From: DASRLE01 sp964558455
Lineage (GTDB): Bacteria; Verrucomicrobiota; Verrucomicrobiia; Limisphaerales; Palsa-1400
Direction: 5' to 3'
DNA length: 19,620 nt
Assembly (NCBI GenBank): GCA_964558455.1
Contig: CAZLEE010000071.1
Location: forward strand, 1 to 19,620
A program made the translations under genes and the position numbers. Shown piece after piece: positions 1-8,636 of this stretch (the first letter of the stretch is position 1; every line of letters starts with the position of its first letter). The notes under the pieces were generated by a model. The model ran no database searches and was not told the DNA's origin. It saw only the letters and a program-made list of their open reading frames with translations.

Positions 1-1062
1 CTTGAGATATAACTCGCCCAGGCTCAACCGGGCCAGATCCAGGGCCGCCCCATTGGTCCGGGGCGCCACATAAATTTCCAGCCATTGCGCGGCGTCCAGG
101 GCTGAATTCTGCGCCAGGGTCAGTTCCACGGTTTTCAGGATGGCTTGCTGCTGATCCTGGGCCGGCGCGTCGTCGGCCAGATTGTTGGTGTAGGATTGGA
201 GCGCGTCCGCCGGACGGCCCAACGCCTCCAAAATTTGACCCCGCAAAAACCAACTGGCCGCGAGATGGCGCGGTCCGGTGGCGGAATCGAGCAGGTTGCT
301 GCTGTTGAGCAGCGCGTCCGCCGCCCGGCCGCCCGCCAATTCCAGTTGGCAGAGCAGTTGGAGCCGCCGCCATTGCCATTCCGACTCCAAATTCGTCGCG
401 TCCATGCCGCTCACAACCTTGATGCCCTCGGCGAATTTCCCCCCGGCCAGGAACGCCTCGCCCAAAAGAATCGCGCCATGGGCGACGGAAAGATTTTTAT
501 CCGCAATGGCCGACAAGCGGCAAAACGCCCCGTCCGGCTTCTGCAACAAATCCGCCACCCGCGCCCAATTTCCCATTTTGGAATAAGCCTCCGCCTCATC
601 GCAAGCCGCCTCCAATTGCCGGGGGGAATTGGTGCCGGTCTTGAGGAAACTGGCGAACCCTTCCGCCGCCGCCGCGTAGTCCCCCTTGCCAAAACGGGCG
701 CGGGCGGCCCAGAAGGCGTATTCGTCCGACAGCGGGCCTGCCAGCACCGCGGAGTTTGTCAATAATACAATTGCCCCGTTCCAGTTGGACTGTTCCAGGC
801 GCGAGCGCGCCAGGTAAAGAACGGCGTAATTGGCGTTGGGCGAGCTGTTGTAGGCGGCCAGAAAGGCGCTGAAATTGGTTTCGGCCAGGACATACTGGTG
901 ATCGTCAAACAGGGCGCGGGCCGAGGAAAAGGCCTGTTCCTCCGCCGACCTTGCCGCCCGGGATTCTTGCGGCCGGAGCAGCCCGCCCAAGCAGCACAGC
1001 AGAAACGCGCAGGAGATCAGCCTGCTTTTCCAAATTGTCATCTTCCAAGGTTCGTAATTCAT
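1..1062 (-). CDS. TPR-repeat exported protein (3' end beyond window)
   Basis: The minus-strand frame is open for all 354 codons from the ATG at 1062 to the window edge, so the C-terminus is missing. The start is set by an in-frame TGA two codons upstream and a GGGAAG ribosome-binding site six bases before it. A second in-frame ATG at 1041 gives a slightly shorter signal peptide. The N-terminus has a basic stretch, a hydrophobic run (SCAFLLCCLGGLL) and a probable cleavage site near SRA, so the product is probably exported. The rest is alanine/leucine-rich and helical, with repeated segments of TPR type such as ALFDDHQYVLAETNFSAFL, ARFGKGDYAAAAEGFASFL and GQILEALGRPADALQSY. TPR proteins are protein-protein interaction scaffolds; no specific partner can be named. 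It lies 67 bases downstream of the DUF4404-like gene on the same strand and may be co-transcribed with it. The reading is confident as a gene, the function is general only. Confidence 0.85.
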   Translation of the reverse strand, partial: MNYEPWKMTIWKSRLISCAFLLCCLGGLLRPQESRAARSAEEQAFSSARALFDDHQYVLAETNFSAFLAAYNSSPNANYAVLYLARSRLEQSNWNGAIVLLTNSAVLAGPLSDEYAFWAARARFGKGDYAAAAEGFASFLKTGTNSPRQLEAACDEAEAYSKMGNWARVADLLQKPDGAFCRLSAIADKNLSVAHGAILLGEAFLAGGKFAEGIKVVSGMDATNLESEWQWRRLQLLCQLELAGGRAADALLNSSNLLDSATGPRHLAASWFLRGQILEALGRPADALQSYTNNLADDAPAQDQQQAILKTVELTLAQNSALDAAQWLEIYVAPRTNGAALDLARLSLGELYLK

Positions 1063-1129
1063 CGCTCACTTCCCGTCGGCCCCGATTCTGCCATGCCACG
1101 CCCTCCCTTCGCAATCTGTTCCGGCCCCC

Positions 1130-1462
1130 TTAAATCCCCATGTTGGCCAGCATGGTGGTCAGGCGATTGACTGTGCCGACCAGGCGCGGATGTGTTTTCT
1201 CAAATTCCCCGACGGAAGATTTCAAACCGCCAATGGAATGACGCAGCGTTTCCGGGTTGCGATTCTTGCGCATCGCCTCCCGGGCGGAGACTTGCGCGAA
1301 ACTTGCGATGCTCTCCGCCTGTTCCAGGTGGGTTTTGGAAAGAACGTCAATCTCGCCTTTCAAACGACTGAGCAAATCCAGCAACTCGGTCCGATGCGCG
1401 TTATCAACGGAACCGGAAGTCCGGATGCGTTCCTCAATTTCTGAAATGGTGTCTTGCAACAT
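1130..1462 (-). CDS. DUF4404-like small protein
   Basis: A 110-residue protein, starting at the ATG at 1462 (MLQDTISEIEERI). It is almost wholly helical and charged, and ends in the pattern HPRLVGTVNRLTTMLANMGI, which I recognise as typical of the DUF4404 family: a histidine-proline, then a helix and a terminal NMGI. It has no signal peptide or membrane segment, so it is probably cytoplasmic. The frame stays open well upstream of 1462, but that extra translation is low-complexity and lies antisense to the neighbouring membrane protein, so I take it as a chance opening. The ribosome-binding site is weak (GAG about ten bases upstream). Function is unknown. The TPR gene follows 67 bases downstream on the same strand, and the membrane-protein gene is transcribed divergently. 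Confidence 0.7.
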   Translation of the reverse strand: MLQDTISEIEERIRTSGSVDNAHRTELLDLLSRLKGEIDVLSKTHLEQAESIASFAQVSAREAMRKNRNPETLRHSIGGLKSSVGEFEKTHPRLVGTVNRLTTMLANMGI

Positions 1463-1618
1463 AGATGCTCTGCTCAAAGATACAGTTAATCCGGCACAGG
1501 CGCAAATCTTCCCCGGAGAAAACGAACTGATGCGGACGTGCCATTTATATTCCGCTTGATCCCCCGGCTTTAAAATATACAGTCCGTTGAAATCGAGACC
1601 GTTTCGCAGGGACATGTT

Positions 1619-2248
1619 ATGAGCACAAATTCGTTCGTCCATCGCGTTGTTTTGCTGGCCGGCCTGATGCTGATCGTTGCCTTGGGGGATTATTCCCGGA
1701 ACGGGCGGCAGGGCGTGAAGATGCGCGAATACGGTTTCATCCTGCTGGCCGGCGTGGCCGGAAGCCTTTTCGGATTTTTCAATGATTTGATCACCTCGTC
1801 GATTTCTCCCGATTATTTTATTTTGGGCAAAGGGCTTGAAGCGGGACCCGGCCTGCGCATGGGCGCCGGACTTTACGGATTGCAAACGGGCTTTTCCGCC
1901 GGCGTCATAGGGGGCGCCATCGGCCTTTTTGCCGCGCGCAGAAAAACCGCCCACCCGCCTTTGCCCGTTTTGCGCCTGCTGCAATTGCTTTGGCTGCCTG
2001 TGGCGGCGGCGGTTGTTGGGGGAGTATTGTTGCCCCTGGCCTTTTCAAAATTTGATCCCGCGCGGTTCGCCGCCCAACTCGAACCCATGCTTAACGCCGA
2101 AAGGATAGGCCGGTTCAGGGAGGTCTGGTGGATTCATGTCGGGCTTTACACGGGACTGGCGGCCGGATTGACGGCCATGATTGTGCGTGGAACCAAAGAG
2201 CGGAAAAACGGAATGACCCTGCGGATGCCTCCCCCCTCCCATTCCTGA
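1619..2248 (+). CDS. Multi-pass membrane protein of unknown function
   Basis: A 209-residue hydrophobic protein with four or five likely membrane segments: about residues 8-24, 38-56, 88-106, 118-143 and 174-190. A polar block, NDLITSSISPDYFILGKGL (about 56-74), sits between the second and third segments; I have the impression that similar blocks occur in uncharacterised membrane proteins of Planctomycetes and Verrucomicrobia, but I cannot confirm this here. The C-terminus is basic and polar. The ATG at 1619 is preceded by AGGGAC at a usable distance; the ATG at 1721 (MREYGFILL) is an alternative that would drop the first hydrophobic segment. The gene is divergent from the DUF4404-like gene, so the 156 bases between them should hold both promoters, and it converges on pgl with only ten bases between stops. 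It might be a permease-like or sensory membrane protein; I do not assign a function. Confidence 0.7.
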   Translation: MSTNSFVHRVVLLAGLMLIVALGDYSRNGRQGVKMREYGFILLAGVAGSLFGFFNDLITSSISPDYFILGKGLEAGPGLRMGAGLYGLQTGFSAGVIGGAIGLFAARRKTAHPPLPVLRLLQLLWLPVAAAVVGGVLLPLAFSKFDPARFAAQLEPMLNAERIGRFREVWWIHVGLYTGLAAGLTAMIVRGTKERKNGMTLRMPPPSHS

Positions 2249-2258
2249 TGTCTGCCGG

Positions 2259-2969
2259 TTAAAGCGCGATGTCGGTGTAAATTCTGGTTTGCGCGCGCGA
2301 TTGCAGCACGCGGCCCAACGGCGTGGTCGCGCCGGCCAACGATTGGCGCAACGCCTCTTCCTTGCCCGCCCCGGAGGCCAGCACCCAGACGGCTTGGGCG
2401 GCGGCGAGGACGGGATAGGTCATGCTCAAACGATTCGGCGGCGGCTTGGGCGAGTTTTCAATATGAACGAAGGGCGACGCCGATTGGGCCACCGATTCCG
2501 GCACGTTCGATGCGAGCGACGCAACGTGGCCGTCTTCGCCAAGACCCAGAAATATCAAGTCCAGCACCGGAACGCCCCCGGCGTTTTTGGGCGCGAGGCG
2601 TCGAATGGCGGCCACGGCTTCCGCCACCGCCTCCCCCGCCGGGAGTTCGCCCTTGAGCCGATGGATTCTTTCCGGCGCAATCCGCATTTTGTCAAATAGA
2701 TTGTCTTTCGCCGTCAAATAGTTGCTCTGCGGGTGATCCGGGGGGACGCAGCGTTCGTCCGCCCAAAAAAAATCCGCCTTTTGCAGCGGCCCGGACGACG
2801 GCCCGGCCAGTTCCGCCACCGCTCTGAAGAAATTTTTGGCGATGCGGCCGCCTGGAACGGCGACCAAGTGGGCGCCGTCCGTTCTGTCCAGCAGATCGAG
2901 CCAGTCCTGAGCCGCGGCGCGGGCCAGTTCGTCCGCCCCGGAAAAGGATTTTAGTTCAAAGTTTTTCAT
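2259..2969 (-). CDS. pgl: 6-phosphogluconolactonase
   Basis: Hydrolyses 6-phosphoglucono-1,5-lactone to 6-phosphogluconate, the second step of the oxidative pentose phosphate pathway, in the cytoplasm. The 236-residue protein (family usually 230-260) has the expected landmarks of the DevB/Pgl type: VPGGR at 38-42 in place of the common SGG-T-P loop, WADERCVPPDHPQSNY at 69-84, and the catalytic-region signature LGLGEDGHVASL at 141-152. The ATG at 2969 (MKNFELKSF) is preferred over a TTG six codons upstream. The start lies inside the 3' end of zwf, overlapping it by 14 bases, which implies translational coupling and fits the pathway order. It ends ten bases from the stop of the convergent membrane-protein gene. 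No strong ribosome-binding site is seen, consistent with coupling to zwf. Confidence 0.93.
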   Translation of the reverse strand: MKNFELKSFSGADELARAAAQDWLDLLDRTDGAHLVAVPGGRIAKNFFRAVAELAGPSSGPLQKADFFWADERCVPPDHPQSNYLTAKDNLFDKMRIAPERIHRLKGELPAGEAVAEAVAAIRRLAPKNAGGVPVLDLIFLGLGEDGHVASLASNVPESVAQSASPFVHIENSPKPPPNRLSMTYPVLAAAQAVWVLASGAGKEEALRQSLAGATTPLGRVLQSRAQTRIYTDIAL

Positions 2970-4548
2970 TCGCTGGTCGCGCCACAATCTCGACTCTTGG
3001 CGTCATGCGCCACTTGTGGCCCAACCGCGCCAGCAGATCGTCCGACCCCGACGGCCCCCAGGTGCCGGCGAAATAAAGTTCCTGCGTCTTCAGCGGTTGG
3101 GTGCTCCAGAACTGCCTAATGGGGTCAACAATGCTCCAGGCCGCTTCCACTTCGTCGCGGCGGATGAACAGGGTGGAATCGCCCGCCATCACTTCAAGCA
3201 AAAGCCGCTGATACGCTTCCGGGGTGTAGGCGCCGAATTCGGTTTCGTAGTCAAATTGCATCCGCACCGGCCGGATTTCCATGCTGATACCGGGCGCCTT
3301 GCCATTGAAATGGAGCGAAATGCCTTCGTTCGGTTGCAGTCGCAGGGTGATGGAATTGGCGTCAAGTCTCGGGCCGCATTGGGCCGCGAACAGAACATTC
3401 GGGGTTGGCCGGAATTGGATGCGGACTTCGCTGCTATTGACCGGCAGCCGCTTGCCCGTCCGCACGTAGAAAGGCACGCCGGCCCATCTCCAGTTGTCCA
3501 CCAGGAAGCGCGCGGCGACAAACGTTTCCGTGTTCGAGCCGGCCGCCACTTTCTCCTCATGCCGATAACCCGGGACGCTTTTTCCGTCAATGGTTCCCTG
3601 CGCATACTGGCCGCGCACCACGGCATCAGACACGGCGCCGGTGTCGTAAATGCGGATGGATTTGAGCAGCTTGACCTTTTCGTCCCGGATGGATTCCGCT
3701 TCCAGCGAAACAGGCGGTTCCATCGCGATCAGGGCCAGCACTTGCAATAGGTGGTTTTGCACCATGTCGCGCAATGCGCCTGTTTCCTCGTAATATCCCC
3801 CGCGCCCGCCCACACCCAGCGTTTCGCAGACCGTGATCTGCACGTGATCGACTGATTGGCGCGTCCAAAGCTGTTCAAAAATCGAATTGGAAAACCGGAA
3901 CATCAAGATGTTCTGCACCGTTTCCTTGCCCAGATAATGGTCGATGCGGTAAATCTGTTTTTCAGAGACGAACCGGGTCAGCTCGTTGTTGAGTTGCCGG
4001 GCGGAAGCGAGATCGCGGCCAAACGGTTTTTCCACCACCAGCTTTTGTTTGAAACCCGCCGTTTCGCCGTTGTTCAACAATCCCGAACTTTGCAGGCGGG
4101 TTGCGACCAGCGCAAATTGGCTGGGCGATGTGGCCAGGTAAAACACCAGGTTGCGCCGCAATGCTTCCTGGCCGAAACCTGACAATTGTTTTTCCAGCTT
4201 TTGGTAGGCCGCGGGATCGCCGAACTCCCCTTCGCAATACGAAATGTTTTGGGCGAAAGCCGCCCACGTCCCGGCGTCCCAGCCTTTGGCCGGCGAATTT
4301 TTTTGCCAGTCCTCCAGCAATTCCCCCCGCCAGACCGCATCTGTCTTTGGCCGGCGCGCAAAGCCGACGATGCGGAAGGGATCCGGCAACTGCTTTTCCT
4401 GGTAGAGATGATAGAGGGCCGGGATGAGCTTGCGCGAAGTCAAATCGCCGCTCGCCCCGAAAATGACGATTGTGGAGGGCTTGACCACCTTTGGGCCAAC
4501 GTCAAGCCGGCAACTTAACAGTTGATCCAATTGATCCGGGATTTCCAT
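2956..4548 (-). CDS. zwf: Glucose-6-phosphate 1-dehydrogenase
   Basis: Oxidises glucose 6-phosphate to 6-phosphogluconolactone and reduces NADP+, the entry step of the oxidative pentose phosphate pathway and a main source of NADPH. The 530-residue product is slightly longer than the usual 480-515 because of about 24 residues before the Rossmann fold. The coenzyme-binding loop GASGDLTSRKL is at 31-41, VVEKPFG at 171-177, and the substrate-binding and catalytic signature RIDHYLGKE at 201-209, with the catalytic histidine expected at the end of the conserved DHYLGK region in this family. The downstream pgl start overlaps its 3' end, giving a zwf-pgl operon; no gnd or opcA is present in the window. 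The ATG at 4548 is followed directly by a convincing N-terminus, but the ribosome-binding site before it is weak. Confidence 0.96.
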   Translation of the reverse strand: MEIPDQLDQLLSCRLDVGPKVVKPSTIVIFGASGDLTSRKLIPALYHLYQEKQLPDPFRIVGFARRPKTDAVWRGELLEDWQKNSPAKGWDAGTWAAFAQNISYCEGEFGDPAAYQKLEKQLSGFGQEALRRNLVFYLATSPSQFALVATRLQSSGLLNNGETAGFKQKLVVEKPFGRDLASARQLNNELTRFVSEKQIYRIDHYLGKETVQNILMFRFSNSIFEQLWTRQSVDHVQITVCETLGVGGRGGYYEETGALRDMVQNHLLQVLALIAMEPPVSLEAESIRDEKVKLLKSIRIYDTGAVSDAVVRGQYAQGTIDGKSVPGYRHEEKVAAGSNTETFVAARFLVDNWRWAGVPFYVRTGKRLPVNSSEVRIQFRPTPNVLFAAQCGPRLDANSITLRLQPNEGISLHFNGKAPGISMEIRPVRMQFDYETEFGAYTPEAYQRLLLEVMAGDSTLFIRRDEVEAAWSIVDPIRQFWSTQPLKTQELYFAGTWGPSGSDDLLARLGHKWRMTPRVEIVARPANEKL

Positions 4549-4679
4549 GAAATGTGTGAATCCATGTTCGAAACTTTACACCGCCTCTGTCCCGACCATG
4601 CCGGGAAAAATGGTGTCACACCGGACAGGCAGAACCGTTCCGCAGACTTCCCTTTGCGTCCATTCCGCGAGGCCGCGGC

Positions 4680-5261
4680 TTAATGAACCAGGAAAAAAAT
4701 CGAGCACAACGCAATGGCCGAACCGGCAAAAGCCAGGACCCGCCGTTGCTTTTGCAGGTAAAGGCCCGCCGCCATTCCCACTCCGTGCAAGAGCAGGGTT
4801 GCCGCGACAAAGCCGGCGCTGAATGAAAATGCGCTGACCGCAGCCGGCATTTCGTGACCGTGCGCATAACCATGAAACAGCGCAAAAAGCCCGACAATCA
4901 ACATGCTCAAACTCGGTTTAAACTGCGTCGCCGTTGCCACCAACGCGCCCAGCGTCAACAGGGAAAGGGCGATGACCAAATCCGCGCCCGGCACATACGC
5001 GCCCGAAACACCCAAAATGCCGCCCAAGACCATCACCCCGACAAACGTGAGCGGAATCATCCACATGGCGCGACCGCGATGTTGCGCCGCCCACAATCCG
5101 ACCGCGATCATGGCCAGCAAATGGTCCATGCCGGTAAAAGGGTGCATAAAGCCATCATGAACTCCGTGGGGAACGCCGAACACGATGTGAGCCGAAGCGA
5201 TACCGGGCAACACGAGCAACGAACCTACTCCAAGCAATGCCGTCAAAACATTTTTCTTCAT
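4680..5261 (-). CDS. HupE/UreJ-family metal permease
   Basis: A 193-residue membrane protein. It opens with a signal peptide (MKKNVLTALLGVGSLLVLPGIASA) followed by the family signature HPFTGMDHLLAMIAVGLWA at about 41-59 and a second histidine-rich helix, FALFHGYAHGHEMP, at about 126-139. About six membrane segments can be seen. HupE/UreJ proteins are thought to move nickel or cobalt into or out of the periplasm, often for [NiFe] hydrogenase or urease; the conserved histidines and aspartate are the likely metal ligands. No hydrogenase or urease gene is nearby, so the substrate is open. The gene lies between zwf (same strand, 131 bases downstream) and the secretion cluster (divergent, 256 bases upstream) and seems to be a single-gene unit. 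Confidence 0.88.
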   Translation of the reverse strand: MKKNVLTALLGVGSLLVLPGIASAHIVFGVPHGVHDGFMHPFTGMDHLLAMIAVGLWAAQHRGRAMWMIPLTFVGVMVLGGILGVSGAYVPGADLVIALSLLTLGALVATATQFKPSLSMLIVGLFALFHGYAHGHEMPAAVSAFSFSAGFVAATLLLHGVGMAAGLYLQKQRRVLAFAGSAIALCSIFFLVH

Positions 5262-5356
5262 AAAAATTCAAATTCGCGGTCGATCACCAATGCGACAAAT
5301 CTAGCAGACCTTCCGCCCTCCCGTCAAATTGTCATTCCAATAATGGCGCAACATTA

Positions 5357-5376
5357 CCGGAAACAGCCGGAAACAG
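5357..5376. repeat. Tandem 10-mer and inverted repeat in divergent promoter region
   Basis: CCGGAAACAG occurs twice back to back. Ten bases of it (5362-5371) recur as an inverted copy at 5428-5437 (TCCGGCTGTT), which could let a 56-base loop form or mark a regulator-binding site. It lies in the 256-base gap between the divergent HupE-like gene and gspE, upstream of the likely gspE promoter. Apart from this and the promoter, nothing else is evident in the gap. Confidence 0.4.
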
Positions 5377-5464
5377 AAGATAAAACAGGCCTGAAAAGCG
5401 TTTATTTCCCCGGTTTGGCCCCCGGTCTCCGGCTGTTGGGCTTGTCTTTGTTTGCCTTAAACCT

Positions 5465-5492
5465 TTGACCTTGGCGCAACTTTTCATATCCT
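5465..5492 (+). promoter_or_regulatory. Possible sigma70-type promoter of the secretion cluster
   Basis: TTGACC (5465-5470) and TATCCT (5487-5492) are separated by 16 bases, close to a vegetative -35/-10 pair. It would place the transcript start about 20 bases before the gspE ATG. Inferred by eye only. Confidence 0.35.
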
Positions 5493-5517
5493 CTGCTGTT
5501 TCTAACGTGAAAGATTG

Positions 5518-7272
5518 ATGGCAATAGTTTCGATCAAAGAAATATTGGCCCGGCACAACCTGGCCACTCCTCGGCAGTTCGACGAGTGGAACAAGGCATG
5601 GCGGGTCGCGCAGGAAGGCGGTTCCACGGACACGCTGATGCTCTTCATCGCGCGCGAACGGGGCGGCTCGGAAGAGGCCTTCTTGCAGGAACTGGCCAAG
5701 GCGCTCGGCTGGCCTTACATCGATCTGGCCAAATCCGAAGTGTCGGCCGAGGCCCGCAAAAAAATCTCGACCAAGATCGCTTTCCAATACGGCGTGCTCC
5801 CGGTCAAACTTGAGGGGGGCAAACTGATTGTGGCGGCGAGCAACCCCTTTGACGCCGCCATGCTGGGGGCGGTGCAGTTCGACGCCCGCATCCCGGTGCA
5901 GTACGGGCTGGCCACGCACCTTGAAATTGACAAGGCCCTCAAAAAATTCTACGGCGTGGGCGCGGAAACCCTGGACGAAATGTCCAAGGACGACGAGCCG
6001 CTCGACTTGCTGGTGGAGGACAAGGAAATCACCGAGGGCGACCAGGAAGCGAGCGTCATCAAATTTGTCAATCAGATCATCTGGGAAGCATTCAAGGACC
6101 GCGCGACCGACATTCATTTTGAACCGGCCGAGGATGAATTGCGCATCCGCTACCGTATTGACGGTATTTTGCACCAAACCCCCATGCCGCCCCAATTGAA
6201 GCGGTTCCAGGCCTCGCTCATCTCCCGCATCAAAGTCATGTCGGGAATGAACATCGCCGAAAAACGCCTCCCTCAGGACGGCCGCATCAATGTCCGCATC
6301 AAGGGGGAGGAAATCGACATCCGGGTTTCAACCGTGCCGACGGTCTATGGGGAAAGCGTCTCATTGCGATTGCTGACCCGCGGCAAGATTTTCCTGGGCA
6401 TGGAAAATCTGGGATTCGATCACGACGAGGAATCCCGCATCCGCGAAATCATTGTCAAACCCCACGGCATTTTCCTGGTGACGGGGCCGACCGGATCGGG
6501 CAAGTCCACCTCGCTTTACGCTTTTCTGAGCACGATCAATTCCGTGACCAAGCGGATCATCACCATCGAGGAACCGGTGGAATACGAGTTGAAGGGCATC
6601 AACCAGATCGCGGTGCGCGGGGACATCGGGCTGACTTTTGCCATGGGGCTGCGCCACATCCTGCGCCAGGACCCCAACGTGATCATGGTCGGCGAAATTC
6701 GCGACTTGGAAACGGCGGAAATCGCCATCCGGGCCGCCCTGACCGGCCACTTGGTTTTCAGCACGCTTCACACCAACGACGCCCCCAGCGCCTTTACCCG
6801 CTTGGTTGACATGGGCATCGAGCCGTTCCTGGTCGCCTCGTCGGTCGAGGCGGTGCTGGCGCAACGCCTTGTCCGCACCATTTGCCCGAAATGCAAGGTG
6901 GAGCAGAAGGTGGAGCGGAGTTATTTGCAGCGCATCGGTTTTCCCGAAGACCAGATTGATTCGACCAAATTCTACAAGGGCGCCGGTTGCGAGAACTGCC
7001 GCCAACTGGGGTATCAGGGCCGCATGGGCATCTACGAATTGCTTTTCATGGACGAAGACATCCGTTCCCTGATCCTGTCCCGGGCCGCCTCCTCCACCAT
7101 CGCGCAAAAAGCGATGCAAAACGGCATGCACACCCTGCGCGCCGATGGCTGGAAAAAAATCCGCGCCGGACGGACGACCATCGAGGAAGTGCTTCGCGTC
7201 ACCCAGGCCGAGGAGCACCTGAGATCGCTCATGGAGGAACCCCAACCGCCCAGCCGGGTGAAAGGTTTATAA
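5518..7272 (+). CDS. gspE: GspE/PilB-type secretion or pilus assembly ATPase
   Basis: Cytoplasmic hexameric ATPase that powers pseudopilus or pilus assembly. The 584-residue protein has the N-terminal GspE-type domain (about 1-150, FLQELAKALGWPYIDL), then the RecA-like motor. The Walker A motif GPTGSGKST is at 323-331, the Walker B region VIMVGEIRD at 388-396, the histidine box GHLVFSTLHTN at 410-420, and a paired CxxC zinc site at Cys456/459 and Cys491/494, which is typical of assembly ATPases and absent from retraction (PilT) ATPases. The acidic box lies around IITIEEPVEYEL. I chose the ATG at 5518 over the TTG one codon earlier. The stop overlaps the ATG of the next gene by one base, so the pair is probably translationally coupled. 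GspE and PilB cannot be told apart from this gene alone; the neighbours make the system a mix of both types. Confidence 0.93.
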   Translation: MAIVSIKEILARHNLATPRQFDEWNKAWRVAQEGGSTDTLMLFIARERGGSEEAFLQELAKALGWPYIDLAKSEVSAEARKKISTKIAFQYGVLPVKLEGGKLIVAASNPFDAAMLGAVQFDARIPVQYGLATHLEIDKALKKFYGVGAETLDEMSKDDEPLDLLVEDKEITEGDQEASVIKFVNQIIWEAFKDRATDIHFEPAEDELRIRYRIDGILHQTPMPPQLKRFQASLISRIKVMSGMNIAEKRLPQDGRINVRIKGEEIDIRVSTVPTVYGESVSLRLLTRGKIFLGMENLGFDHDEESRIREIIVKPHGIFLVTGPTGSGKSTSLYAFLSTINSVTKRIITIEEPVEYELKGINQIAVRGDIGLTFAMGLRHILRQDPNVIMVGEIRDLETAEIAIRAALTGHLVFSTLHTNDAPSAFTRLVDMGIEPFLVASSVEAVLAQRLVRTICPKCKVEQKVERSYLQRIGFPEDQIDSTKFYKGAGCENCRQLGYQGRMGIYELLFMDEDIRSLILSRAASSTIAQKAMQNGMHTLRADGWKKIRAGRTTIEEVLRVTQAEEHLRSLMEEPQPPSRVKGL

Positions 7273-8636
7273 TGGCCCGCTGGAACTCTGCCAATGTCCT
7301 TCAAACAACCGCCGGCGGCCGCCGTCTCTGGCACATGTCGTCCGAGGGCGATCAATTTGCGGTCAAAGCGGAAACAGCGTTGTTGCTGACCGAACCGTGT
7401 CCGTCGCTGGTGGGGAAGGATTGGCAGACCTTGTTCCGCAAAAAACTCAACATCGCCTGGCTGCCGGCGGATCAGATCTTCTTCCGCGCCGTGCAATTGC
7501 CGCCCGGCGATCCGGGCGAGATGGCGGCGATGGTCGAGTTGCAGATGGAAAAGCTTTCCCCCCTGCCTGTCACTCATATTGTTTGGAGTTTTTACCCGAT
7601 GCCCCTTCCGGCCGGCAAAAAGGACGCCCTCCAAACCGTCCTGGTCATCATCGCGGCCCGCAGCGCGGTCGAGGAGTTCCTCGGCCAGTTGCAGGGCGCA
7701 GGCTTCCAGCCCGACCGGTTGGAAGCGCCCGGTCTGGAGCAATTGCTGGCCGCCCATATCACCGGCGACGGCGTCTGGATTTTTACCGGCGACCCCGGCG
7801 AACCCGCCCTGGCGGGCTGGTGGTTTGACGGCGCCATGCAGAATCTGACCCTGATCGCCCTTCCGGCCGGGCCGGAACGCGGCGCGCAATTGCGGACCCA
7901 GCTCGAACAAACCGCCTGGGCCGGGGAACTGGAGGGCTGGCTGACCGGCCCGCCAAAAGTCCACCTTCTGGCCAACCGGTCCGATGCCGGGTTCTGGGAA
8001 TCTGTTTTCAAGGATTGGGGCGCATCCCTGGACATGATCCAGCCTGTGGCGCAAAAGGAATTGGCCACCTTGAGCGCCCGACGTTGCAGCGGCGACACCC
8101 GCGGCACCAATTTGCTGCCGCCGGAATTTTCCACCCGTTACCACCAGCAATTTGTCGATCGCCTCTGGATTCGCTCCCTCATGAGCGTTGTCGTGTTATA
8201 CGCCCTCGGCGTCGTGTTTTATTTCGGGATGCTCTACGTCTTTCAAATCAAGGACAACGCGGTCAAGAAAGACCTGGTCAACATGGGTCCCGGCTACACC
8301 AATTCCATGCGCGATGTCGAACAAATCCGCATCCTGCGCGACCGCGACGCCCTGAAGTTTGCCGCCTTGGATTGCTTGAAGGCGGTGGCGGAAAATGTGC
8401 CGGAAAGCATTACCATGGACAACGTGTATTTCCGCCACGGCAAGCTGGAATTGCGCGGCACGGTCGTTGCGGAAAACCAGGAGGATGTGGGCAATTTCAA
8501 TGACGCCTTGCGCGGCGCCAGGGATCAGAGCGACGTTCCTCTGTTTACGGATGTCACCCCTCAGACCATCATGGTGTCGGGCACCAACGGAGTCTGGAGT
8601 TTCACTTGCATCCTCAAGGGAGGCGAAAAACAGTGA
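7272..8636 (+). CDS. PilM/PilN-like (GspL-like) inner-membrane fusion protein
   Basis: A 454-residue protein in the slot where type II systems have GspL and pilus systems have PilM plus PilN. Residues 1 to about 290 resemble a reduced actin-like cytoplasmic domain; the stretch FFRAVQLPPGDPGEMAAMVELQMEKLSPLP (about 75-105) is the clearest PilM/GspL-like feature. A single membrane helix (about 303-325, MSVVVLYALGVVFYFGMLYVF) follows, and the remainder (about 330-454) resembles the PilN-like periplasmic fold with a coiled-coil stretch and a ferredoxin-like domain (FAALDCLKAVAENVPESITMDNVYF). No clear nucleotide-binding DxG motif is seen at the N-terminus, so it may act as a scaffold, not an ATPase. 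It should link the ATPase to the PilO-like partner. The ATG overlaps the gspE stop by one base (TAATG), and its own stop overlaps the next GTG by four bases. Confidence 0.75.
   Translation: MARWNSANVLQTTAGGRRLWHMSSEGDQFAVKAETALLLTEPCPSLVGKDWQTLFRKKLNIAWLPADQIFFRAVQLPPGDPGEMAAMVELQMEKLSPLPVTHIVWSFYPMPLPAGKKDALQTVLVIIAARSAVEEFLGQLQGAGFQPDRLEAPGLEQLLAAHITGDGVWIFTGDPGEPALAGWWFDGAMQNLTLIALPAGPERGAQLRTQLEQTAWAGELEGWLTGPPKVHLLANRSDAGFWESVFKDWGASLDMIQPVAQKELATLSARRCSGDTRGTNLLPPEFSTRYHQQFVDRLWIRSLMSVVVLYALGVVFYFGMLYVFQIKDNAVKKDLVNMGPGYTNSMRDVEQIRILRDRDALKFAALDCLKAVAENVPESITMDNVYFRHGKLELRGTVVAENQEDVGNFNDALRGARDQSDVPLFTDVTPQTIMVSGTNGVWSFTCILKGGEKQ
8618..8623 (+). promoter_or_regulatory. Ribosome-binding site setting a GTG start
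   Basis: GGGAGG, preceded by AA, lies nine bases before the GTG at 8633. It decides the start of the PilO-like gene, which overlaps the preceding stop in a GTGA arrangement; an upstream in-frame ATG at 8606 has no such site. Confidence 0.6.

Noticed and set aside
145..765. A 206-codon plus-strand frame at the left end
   Set aside because: Antisense to the TPR gene, whose frame is continuous with signal peptide and repeats; the plus-strand translation is arginine/glutamine-rich shadow.
1463..1984. Upstream extension of the DUF4404-like frame to 284 residues
   Set aside because: The extra part lies opposite the membrane-protein gene and has no domain character; the DUF4404-like part starts naturally at 1462.
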